Shown here piece by piece: positions 1 through 6,833 of a stretch of DNA of 47,135 bases. Under the pieces are notes generated by a model that was given only the letters and a program-made list of their open reading frames with translations, made no database searches and was not told the origin of the DNA. Every line of letters begins with the position of its first letter. Positions within the stretch are counted from its first letter, which is position 1. Made by a program: the position numbers and the translations under genes. This stretch comes from Nostoc sp. 'Peltigera membranacea cyanobiont' 210A (lineage in GTDB: Bacteria; Cyanobacteriota; Cyanobacteriia; Cyanobacteriales; Nostocaceae), in contig NZ_NOLJ01000001.1 in NCBI RefSeq assembly GCF_002246015.1, positions 431,495 through 478,629 of the forward strand, in the 5' to 3' direction.

Positions 1-52
1 CCCTGCTCCCCTGCCTACACAGCGATTGATTATTTTTTTAATTGGAAGTCCC

Positions 53-210
53 TAATACTACGTGAGTTCGACAAGTCTTATTTGACCTCTCCCCCAACCC
101 CTCTCCGTGTCGGAGAGGAGAGCAAAAAGCTGAATTTTTCGTTGCTCCTCCCTTTCCGTTTCGGAGAGGGAGGCTGGGAGGGAGAGGTTCATCGAACTCA
201 CGTTAATACT
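53..210. mobile_element. 144-bp MITE with 7-bp target duplication
   Basis: The element runs from 60 to 203. It has perfect 12-bp terminal inverted repeats, ACGTGAGTTCGA at 60-71 and its complement at 192-203. Both sides carry the direct repeat TAATACT (53-59 and 204-210), which reads as a target-site duplication. The interior is itself nearly palindromic and rich in CTCTCC/GGAGAG, so the transcript would fold into a long hairpin. It contains no coding capacity; the short reading frames crossing it follow the palindrome. The element type is inferred from structure alone, and the transposase family that would move it cannot be named. Confidence 0.8.
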
Positions 211-869
211 AGGTGGAAGCAAGTTACGCGTAACGTCTTGCAGAGGAGAAGTTGTCGCAGCGTAGTTTACCGCCGTAGGCATCGCCACCATAAATGTTAA
301 GAAAGATGTGATTAATGGATAGCCTTGTAGCGGAGAAGCTTTAATTTTTACCCCTTCCCTACTAAAGAAGCTTGCTATGGGGTTAAATTTTGCATTGAAT
401 TTTCCACATCAGATGAAAAGTGAGTAAAATCTCCGACTTTTTAGAGAAATCGGGAATCTGAGCCTTCAATTTCCATAAAAATTGCTTAATCTCAGCAATA
501 ACTCTTCAACATTGGTAATGAATGCCAACAAACATTGACCATCTCCCACCTCCCCACTCCCTGTTTTCTTGGCAATTGCGGGATTTACTAGGTATTTTTT
601 CCTACTTTTGGGGTGGTTTTTAGTGGAACAAGTACTCTAAAATTACAAAAAATCCTGAAATCTATATAAATTAATGGTTTCATCTATCCACATCAGGCTA
701 CAACACCTTAGAATGATTCATTGAAAAGTCGAGCCGATGGGATGTACAGCCGTTTTGAGTAAAAATACTCCCAAAGGATGATTTTTGTATTTCTGCGAAC
801 AAAGATTTCAATACAGATGTATTATTTTGCATCCGTAAAGAATCTCAAGTAAACCTTCAGGAGTTTGAC
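211..869. other. Long intergenic region upstream of the HU gene
   Basis: No convincing reading frame was found in this 660-bp stretch. It is AT-rich. The last 100 bases should hold the promoter of the HU gene; a TATTATT box at about 817-823 could be a -10 element, but no matching -35 is clear. An AGGAG Shine-Dalgarno sequence lies just before the HU start. Confidence 0.5.
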
Positions 870-1154
870 ATGAACAAAGGTGAATTAGTTGATGCCGTAG
901 CTGAAAAGGCTAGTGTTACCAAGAAACAAGCGGATGCAGTCTTAACTGCGGCTTTGGAAACGATTATTGAAGCGGTTTCCTCTGGTGATAAGGTGACATT
1001 GGTGGGATTTGGCTCATTTGAATCACGGGAACGTAAAGCCCGTGAAGGTCGCAACCCGAAAACAAATGAAAAAATGGAAATTCCAGCGACGAGGGTTCCT
1101 GCTTTCTCCGCAGGAAAACTGTTTAGAGAAAAGGTAGCACCCCCAAAAGCATAG
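870..1154 (+). CDS. hup: HU family nucleoid DNA-binding protein
   Basis: This small basic protein binds and bends DNA without strong sequence specificity and compacts the nucleoid. The 94 residues are a complete HU chain: an N-terminal helical dimerisation part starting MNKGELVDAVAEKA, the VTLVGFGSFE strand, and the beta-arm with the signature GRNPKTNEKMEIPA. AGGAG lies about 7 bases upstream of the ATG. The sequence closely resembles, from memory, the single HU of Anabaena (HanA), in which it is linked to heterocyst development. A terminator hairpin follows immediately, so the gene is probably transcribed alone. Confidence 0.97.
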   Translation: MNKGELVDAVAEKASVTKKQADAVLTAALETIIEAVSSGDKVTLVGFGSFESRERKAREGRNPKTNEKMEIPATRVPAFSAGKLFREKVAPPKA

Positions 1155-1179
1155 GTTCTGTCTTCGGGAACCCTTTTTT
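1153..1179 (+). terminator. Intrinsic terminator of the HU gene
   Basis: GGTTC at 1154-1158 pairs with GAACC at 1168-1172 and is followed by six T residues at 1174-1179. The hairpin begins at the HU stop codon, and its T-tract ends one base before the next ATG at 1181. Confidence 0.75.
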
Positions 1180-1180
1180 A

Positions 1181-2239
1181 ATGCGGCAACCTGCACACGG
1201 GGGAAATTTAGCCTGGGCAGCAGCACTGGCTGGCTGTCCCCCTGATGCTATTCTGGATTTTTCTGCTAGCATCAGCCCGTTGGGGCCTCCAAACAGCGCG
1301 ATCGCTGCTATTAAGTCCCAAATTGGTAATCTTAAGCACTATCCAGACCCAAATTATAGTGAACTGAGACTAGCTCTCAGTCACTTCCATCAAGTGCCGT
1401 CTGAGTGGATTCTGCCGGGTAACGGCTCCGCAGAATTACTCACTTTAATCGGTAGGGAATTAGCTCAATTAGCCGCGACAATTTTAATCACTCCAGCCTT
1501 TGGCGACTACTACCGAACCTTGGCAGCGTACAACGCTAATGTGCTGGAGTGTCCTTTGTCATTGGTCACTGATCATTGGTCATTATTCCTTGACAAAGGA
1601 CAGAGGACAAAGGACAAAGGACTATTGCTGAATAATCCGCACAACCCAACCGGAAAACTATTTACACGGGAGTCTATTTTGCCCTATCTGGAGCAATTTG
1701 CTTTGGTTGTGGTGGATGAAGCATTTATGGATTTTGTGCCGCCCAATGAGGAACAAAGCCTGATTCCGGTGGTGCAGGAATATCCGAATTTAGTAGTATT
1801 GCGATCGCTGACCAAATTTTACAGTCTCCCAGGACTGCGATTAGGATATGCGATCGCACATCCTGACTGCCTAGCTAAATGGCAGCTATGGCGAGATCCT
1901 TGGCCTGTAAACACACTAGCGGCAGCGGCGGCAATTGCAGCACTCCAAGATACGGAGTTTCAGCAACAAACCTGGGCATGGCTACCACCTGCACGAAACC
2001 AACTGTTTCAGGGTTTAACTGAAATCCCAGGATTGCAACCCCAAGCAAGTGCTGCTAACTTTTTACTGGTTGAGTCTCAAGAATCTACTTCCCAGTTACA
2101 GCAACAATTACTCAAGTATCACCAGATTTTAATCCGCGATTGCCTTAGTTTTAAAGAACTAGGCGATCGCTTTTTCCGGGTTGCTGTACGTGAAGAGTCT
2201 GATAACCAACGCTTACTAACAGCGCTAAAAGAGAGTTAG
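1181..2239 (+). CDS. cobD: CobD-like threonine-phosphate decarboxylase (PLP fold type I)
   Basis: CobD decarboxylates L-threonine-O-3-phosphate to aminopropanol phosphate for the nucleotide loop of cobalamin; the family is close to histidinol-phosphate aminotransferase (HisC). The N-terminus HGGNLAWAAALAG followed by LDFSASISPLGPP is CobD-like. NNPHNPTG is the conserved PLP-ring loop, and Lys212 in SLTKFYSLPGLRLGY is the Schiff-base lysine. The length of 352 residues is normal. A heptamer-type repeat is inserted in frame just before NNPHNPTG, adding about 24 low-complexity residues (DNA 1552-1623). The ATG directly follows the T-tract of the HU terminator and has no Shine-Dalgarno sequence. 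A HisC-type aminotransferase role is the main alternative. Confidence 0.85.
   Translation: MRQPAHGGNLAWAAALAGCPPDAILDFSASISPLGPPNSAIAAIKSQIGNLKHYPDPNYSELRLALSHFHQVPSEWILPGNGSAELLTLIGRELAQLAATILITPAFGDYYRTLAAYNANVLECPLSLVTDHWSLFLDKGQRTKDKGLLLNNPHNPTGKLFTRESILPYLEQFALVVVDEAFMDFVPPNEEQSLIPVVQEYPNLVVLRSLTKFYSLPGLRLGYAIAHPDCLAKWQLWRDPWPVNTLAAAAAIAALQDTEFQQQTWAWLPPARNQLFQGLTEIPGLQPQASAANFLLVESQESTSQLQQQLLKYHQILIRDCLSFKELGDRFFRVAVREESDNQRLLTALKES
1552..1623 (+). repeat. In-frame heptamer repeat inside cobD
   Basis: The stretch contains two TTGGTCA-type units and then degenerate AAAGGACA units. These are the same motifs seen in non-coding repeats elsewhere in the window. It keeps the reading frame and encodes a polar segment around DHWSLFLDKGQRTKDKG between the substrate-domain core and the NNPHNPTG loop. 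Confidence 0.75.
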
Positions 2240-2365
2240 GAGTTATAAGTTATAAGTTAGGAGTTATAAGTTAAAAAAGGGTTTTAATTCTTAACTCCTA
2301 ATTCCTAACTCCTAACTCTTAACTCCTAATTCCTAACTCCTAACTCTTAACTCCTAACTCTAATC
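2240..2365. repeat. Tandem heptamer array (TAACTCC / TAAGTTATAAG type)
   Basis: A run of GTTAGGAG/GTTATAA units is followed by its approximate inverse, CTAACTCC/CTAATTCC. The region therefore reads as short tandem heptamers in both orientations and could fold back on itself. This class of short tandemly repeated sequence is characteristic of heterocystous cyanobacteria. It fills the whole gap between cobD and the next gene. Confidence 0.85.
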
Positions 2366-2374
2366 TAAATTCAC

Positions 2375-3826
2375 GTGACCGTTGACTACGATGTTGTAAT
2401 TATTGGCGGCAGTCTTGCTGGATACTATGCTGCACTTGCTGCAACCCAACTACGTGCTACAGTTGCCCTGGTACAACCCAAAGTAGACTATGGGTTTACT
2501 CATCACCATACTCTTACCGAAATTGGTAAACTAGCGCAGAAGTTGAAGGATGTGGCTGGTTTTGGTATTCATGCCACACACACTGATACCTCAGAAGAAT
2601 GCCATATATATATGGCATGGCAAGAAGCGATGCTGTATGCTCAATGCGTCGCCTCAAATCTCCAAGAACAGCATTCCCCAGGCATCCTAGCGGCGCAGGG
2701 AGTCGATATCATCGTTGGCAGTGGTCAATTTCAATCTTCACCCCAATTGGCTTTTGCCGTTAACAATCGCCTACTACGCGCCCGTACTTATTTGCTTGCT
2801 AGTGGTTCGCGTCCAGAAATTCCTGAGATTGAAGGATTACAAACCACTGGCTATCTAACCCTTTCTAATATTTGGCAATCTTTCCAGGGAACGACATTAC
2901 CCAAAAATTGGGTAATTATCGGTGGAATTCCCCAAAGCATTGAAATTGCTCAAACTTTAGCAAGGTTTGGTTGCAGTGTGACGCTGGTAGTCAAGCATCC
3001 TTATGTTCTTCCATATCTAGACTCTGAGATAGCCATATTGCTTCAGGCGCAGTTAGAAGTAGAAGGTGTGCGCGTCCTCACCGAAAAACCAGTAACTCAG
3101 GTGAGGCTAATTGAAAATAAAAAGTGGATTCAAGCAGGAGATAAGGCCATTGAAACTGATGAAATTCTAGTGGCGACTGGACAACAGCCGAATCTTGAAT
3201 CTCTAAATCTGGCAGCAGTAGGTGTGAAATGGCATCGGCGTAGTTTAGTGGTAAATGATAAACTGCAAACCACTAACCACCGCATTTATGCTTGTGGTGA
3301 TGTAATCGGTGGTTACGACTTTGCCAATGTCGCTAATTATGAAGCAAAAATTGCCCTGAACAATGCACTATTTTTCCCTAGATTACGAGTAAATTATTCC
3401 TCAATTCCTTGGGCGATGTTTTCTGTGCCGATGCTGGCGCAAGTGGGTTTGACAGAGACACAGGCAAAACGCCTATTTAGTCGAGATAAAATTTTAGTTT
3501 TGCGACAATATTTTAAAACAGTGGCAGCAGCCCAACTTCGGGATGAAACCACTGGTATGTGTAAATTAATTGTGCTACGCAATGGGGAAATTTTGGGAGC
3601 TTCGATATTGGGGGCAGAAGCTGGAGAATTAATTAATTTGATTGCCTTGGCAATATCACAAAAAATTAAAGTCAAACATCTAGCAAATTTATCTCCTGCC
3701 TATCCCAGTTTCTCAGAAATTCTGGAACGAACTGCAAGAGAGTGGAGTAAGCAAAAGTTAAATACCAACATTCCTTTGCAAGAGTTTTTAGAAGGCTTCT
3801 TCCATTTCCGCCGCAATTGGAATTAG
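2375..3826 (+). CDS. Pyridine nucleotide-disulphide oxidoreductase homologue lacking redox cysteines
   Basis: This flavoprotein has the fold of the mercuric reductase/dihydrolipoamide dehydrogenase family. Residues 5-25 hold the FAD-binding VVIIGGSLAGYYAA; the second FAD motif YACGDVIGG lies near residue 307; a dimerisation domain follows (about 340-465). The usual CxxxxC redox pair after the first Rossmann motif is replaced by YGFTHHHTLTEIGKL, and the C-terminal His-Glu acid/base region reads AYPSFSEIL without the His. The NAD-binding loop is IIGGIPQSIE rather than GxGxxG. It should still bind FAD but cannot perform dithiol chemistry, and its substrate is unknown. Translation starts at GTG 2375; no other start lies between it and the repeats. 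Confidence 0.8.
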   Translation: MTVDYDVVIIGGSLAGYYAALAATQLRATVALVQPKVDYGFTHHHTLTEIGKLAQKLKDVAGFGIHATHTDTSEECHIYMAWQEAMLYAQCVASNLQEQHSPGILAAQGVDIIVGSGQFQSSPQLAFAVNNRLLRARTYLLASGSRPEIPEIEGLQTTGYLTLSNIWQSFQGTTLPKNWVIIGGIPQSIEIAQTLARFGCSVTLVVKHPYVLPYLDSEIAILLQAQLEVEGVRVLTEKPVTQVRLIENKKWIQAGDKAIETDEILVATGQQPNLESLNLAAVGVKWHRRSLVVNDKLQTTNHRIYACGDVIGGYDFANVANYEAKIALNNALFFPRLRVNYSSIPWAMFSVPMLAQVGLTETQAKRLFSRDKILVLRQYFKTVAAAQLRDETTGMCKLIVLRNGEILGASILGAEAGELINLIALAISQKIKVKHLANLSPAYPSFSEILERTAREWSKQKLNTNIPLQEFLEGFFHFRRNWN

Positions 3827-4101
3827 CACTTACGCACGGAGTTGTCACTATAAGAACTTAAACAAGGTACTGATATAGGACTCCGATTTGATTTCTGAAA
3901 ACATCTTGAGACTGAAAAGCCCGTTTTATCAGGGTTTTATCTAAAATCTCGTTCAAAAATCAGATATGAGTCCTATATCATTACTAACTTCCACAAGGAT
4001 ACTGACTTTGTAGTTCTCGCTACCTTTGCCAATATTGACAGCACCTTGATTGCAAACGCAACGTCATCAGAATTGGGGAGCATCCCTCAAAATTGAGTTG
4101 A
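3827..4101. other. Intergenic region holding a MITE
   Basis: Apart from the 104-bp element at 3874-3977 this gap shows no reading frame or clear signal. Both flanking genes converge on it. Confidence 0.5.
3874..3977 (+). mobile_element. 104-bp MITE, copy 1
   Basis: The ends are TATAGGACTC and GAGTCCTATA; with the flanks the inverted repeat extends to TGATATAGGACTC at 3871-3883 and its complement at 3968-3980. The reverse complement of this copy aligns without length difference to 20753-20856, with most positions identical. The TA at the edges would fit a TA-inserting (IS630/Tc1-mariner-like) mover, but this is inference. No coding capacity. Confidence 0.8.
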
Positions 4102-4623
4102 TTATTTTTGTTGAATTGCAAATTTTAAATCTGTCAACTCTAATTCTCCTCCGGTTGTTGTTAATACTAAATTAATACCTAAAACACTTTTTCCTGTACT
4201 TGTATAGTTAGTTGGAAGTATTTGCTTGGTCAAATCAAAATTTATGGCATTTCCATATCTTATTTGATATGGAGTTGGTTTATCGCCAAGTAAAAATGAT
4301 GTGATAGCTACTTGTGCTGGTGCTTTCTTGACTACACCTTTTACAGCTAAAGGCACGAGCCTAAATTGCTTTTGAGTATTAGAGGTATCAATTCTAATGA
4401 TACATCTAGCCCTTGGCGATTGTGCCTTTACAGTTATAGGAGAGCGAAGTGTAAATTGACTTATTTTCGGATCGAAACTTATATTACATCCCCTATTAAC
4501 CGAAAATCGTAGCTGGCTGTTTATTGGAGCAGCAGCGCTAGATGAATTGGCATCATAACAAGAGAAAAAAAACAAGCACATTAATATGAAAAAATTACGT
4601 GCATCACTTAATCTCAACATCAT
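4102..4623 (-). CDS. Small secreted protein, unknown function
   Basis: The product is not recognised. The chosen start is ATG 4623, preceded by GGAG with a 6-base spacing. It gives an N-terminal hydrophobic segment FFILMCLFFFSC followed by a polar SSSAAAP region, typical of a signal peptide or lipoprotein leader. The mature part is about 140 residues, predicted mainly beta, with two cysteines (GCNISF and ARCIIRI) that could form a disulphide and a C-terminal LELTDLKFAI strand. It lies just downstream of another secreted protein gene on the same strand, and the two probably form a unit. A longer start at 4659 is possible but lacks a comparable ribosome site. Confidence 0.65.
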   Translation of the reverse strand: MMLRLSDARNFFILMCLFFFSCYDANSSSAAAPINSQLRFSVNRGCNISFDPKISQFTLRSPITVKAQSPRARCIIRIDTSNTQKQFRLVPLAVKGVVKKAPAQVAITSFLLGDKPTPYQIRYGNAINFDLTKQILPTNYTSTGKSVLGINLVLTTTGGELELTDLKFAIQQK

Positions 4624-4679
4624 CTTATTCTCCATTAACAGAATATTTGTAATCTTCAAAGAAGAATACCTTCAGTAGA

Positions 4680-4717
4680 TTCAATGAGTGGTGTGTCTAA
4701 ATCTCCCACTCATTGAA
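4680..4717. other. 12-bp inverted repeat between two secreted-protein genes
   Basis: TTCAATGAGTGG at 4680-4691 and its exact complement at 4706-4717 enclose a 14-base loop. No T-tract follows on either strand, so this is not an ordinary terminator. It could stabilise or process a transcript shared by the two minus-strand genes. Confidence 0.55.
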
Positions 4718-4780
4718 GACCACTAAAGTTGGAATTTAGTGCGGTGTATCACCATCTATCAGCAGAATCGATAAAAGCAA

Positions 4781-5377
4781 CTAGTCGCAACGCTTTAGGT
4801 CAAAAGAAAGTATCACATCCCCAGCATTGATATCGGCTGTATCAACGAAAATAGAACTTCCTGATGAGGATTGTGCAACGATATTAATACCTAATTGTCC
4901 TTGCCCACCACCACTACATAAACCTGAAGCAGCTAGAACAGTAATCTCATCTTGCTCCGCAAATGCCTTAGTCGCTAGAAACTTGGTAGTTTGAGGGCGA
5001 GCTACGGCTTGCCCAAGAGCACCACCACTAAAGCTATAAGTTCTGCTTAAGCTGGTACCTTTACTCTTGCTATCAATATCAGTATTTCCTTGGTACAGTA
5101 CTTGTACATTTTGGACGATGAAACCACTTGGAATAAAAGTTTGAACGCGTAAAATACACCTTTTACGGTCACCACTGAATGCACTAAAGTTATCCAAGAC
5201 GATCGATAAGCTTCTACCATCCTCTCCAGGAAGCTGATCGTCAACAATACATCCACCAGACCCAATTGCATCTCCAAAAGTAATACTAGGCTCTTCAGCC
5301 AAAGCCTTGGTCGCAATCACGTTGAGTCCAAGAATTGTAGATATAGACAGTAATACACCAAATTGTTTAAAGTTCAT
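4781..5377 (-). CDS. Secreted DUF4360-like protein
   Basis: The start at 5377 gives MNFKQFGVLLSISTILGLNVIATKALA, a clear signal peptide with an ALA cleavage site; the frame remains open to 5425. The mature 170 residues resemble DUF4360 exported proteins: a Cys in GSGGCIVDDQ, a strand ending SIVLDNFSAFSG, Cys in RKRCILRVQTFIPSGF, the pattern VLYQGNTDI and RTYSFSG, and further cysteines near the C-terminus (GLCSGG, LKRCD) that could pair. DUF4360 has no established function and, from memory, occurs mainly in fungi and actinobacteria. The gene sits upstream of the secreted gene ending at 4102, on the same strand. Confidence 0.65.
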   Translation of the reverse strand: MNFKQFGVLLSISTILGLNVIATKALAEEPSITFGDAIGSGGCIVDDQLPGEDGRSLSIVLDNFSAFSGDRKRCILRVQTFIPSGFIVQNVQVLYQGNTDIDSKSKGTSLSRTYSFSGGALGQAVARPQTTKFLATKAFAEQDEITVLAASGLCSGGGQGQLGINIVAQSSSGSSIFVDTADINAGDVILSFDLKRCD

Positions 5378-6033
5378 ATTGATTGTACCTATGTTGCTAG
5401 AGTTGTTTTTTGATGAAAAATGCATTTAGAAGCCAGAAGGTACGAGGTATGAAGGCATTTTTGCTTTAATCCCACGCTTAAAAACATGAGATTGAAGCAA
5501 GGATGCTTTGTGTCTGGTGTTACATATCTCGACACAATTTTTTTCTAGTAGTGGGCAATCACCCACAACTAAAGTTTCGATTGATACTTACAGGCTTCTG
5601 CCTTCTTCAATTGTGGGAAATCCTTTCAGATATGCTTTGACAATTTCTGCTCAATCAGAAAATGAAGCATAACTGTGTATAGCTGGAGTTAACAGAAAGA
5701 AGATGGACATCAAGTTGCAAAATGTATTCTTGCTGTATGTCCATGTGGGCAAGATCATATAGTTGTCTCAATTAAAAAATATGTGTTCTTGATCACAGAC
5801 ATGTTGTGTTTCCGAACACTGCGAACTTCAAAATAGTAGTATGGAAGTAGTATGAAGGAGCAGTACTCCAAAGTTAGGTGCTAAAAATTAGGGGTATAAA
5901 TCACCAATTTAATAGTGCGATACCGATAGCACAGCGTTATTGAGCCGTCGAGCGTCATAGACCGCCGCAGACATCGCAGTGAAATAGCTGTTTTTATTGA
6001 GAATCTATATTATGAGTGGCTGAAATTCTAGTC
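5378..6033. other. Intergenic region, no gene seen
   Basis: About 650 bp between two minus-strand genes. It is AT-rich and has no plausible reading frame, no heptamer arrays and no strong hairpin. The part near 5378-5500 should carry the promoter of the DUF4360-like gene. Confidence 0.5.
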
Positions 6034-6771
6034 TTAGACTGGGAACGAAGTAATTGGGAGTGCCTTAAAAACTTGCATAAAAATCCAAACTACTCCCGCC
6101 GCTGTTAGAGGTACGCTGAGGTTATCTGTGCCGTGGGGCGAGACTGCCTCTGCTAGAGTTGCGAAAGTAGCAGTTACTACTGCCGTCAAAAAGGCCCAAC
6201 CTAAACTTAAAGGCGTTGCTAGGGGACTCAGCGACGAACCAGGTAGCAGTAATAGCACCAAGAAAATTACTACTGTACTTGCTATAAACATTGCTGCTGA
6301 ACCTTCCCAGGAACGTATAGAACTTCCCACTTGATATTTATGTTGCCCAAAACGTTTACCGATTAATGCTGCTAGTGCGTCACCCCAGGTCATTGCCATT
6401 ATCCCAGCTACAGCGATCGCAACGCTATCTACTGGCCCATCTGGTCGCCACAATAGCCCGAACAGCAATGTCACTGAGATAGCGAAATAAACCGTACCAG
6501 GTGAGCTATCTTGGGTATCCATTGCGCCGATGATTCGGTAGCGGTAAAACAGGTAATTGAGTCCGATAAAGGTAGCAAAAGGTATAATTCCGATTTCCCA
6601 ATTCTTAAACAGTAGCAGGACTCCGAAAGCCCACATCCCTGCACCAATATGGATTACCTTGCGGGTCAAATCCGGCTTTACACCAAATAGCCTACGTAGT
6701 CCCTCGCCAATCACAAGCAGACTGATAGCGTAAACATAAGAAATTGCTAGCCCGATAAAATTATTTGTCAT
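6034..6771 (-). CDS. Phytol kinase-like (VTE5/dolichol kinase family) membrane protein
   Basis: Enzymes of this family phosphorylate phytol from chlorophyll breakdown with CTP, feeding phytyl-phosphate into tocopherol and phylloquinone synthesis. The 245 residues are almost entirely membrane-spanning, with about seven hydrophobic segments. Family motifs seen are RKVIHIGAGMWAF (about 37-49), MTWGDALAALIGKRFGQHKY, SIRSWEGSAAMF, and the C-terminal SPHGTDNLSVPL. The gene follows the DUF3685 gene on the same strand by about 60 bases, so they may be co-transcribed. Specificity for phytol rather than another polyprenol is inferred from the organism. Confidence 0.85.
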   Translation of the reverse strand: MTNNFIGLAISYVYAISLLVIGEGLRRLFGVKPDLTRKVIHIGAGMWAFGVLLLFKNWEIGIIPFATFIGLNYLFYRYRIIGAMDTQDSSPGTVYFAISVTLLFGLLWRPDGPVDSVAIAVAGIMAMTWGDALAALIGKRFGQHKYQVGSSIRSWEGSAAMFIASTVVIFLVLLLLPGSSLSPLATPLSLGWAFLTAVVTATFATLAEAVSPHGTDNLSVPLTAAGVVWIFMQVFKALPITSFPV

Positions 6772-6833
6772 TTGTTATTTGTCATTAAGTTATTTCCTTT
6801 GTCCCTCTTGTCTCCTTTATCCTCCCTGCTCCT

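Noticed and set aside
58..300. Overlapping open frames on both strands at the left end
   Set aside because: They follow the palindromic MITE, are compositionally odd and have no ribosome site.
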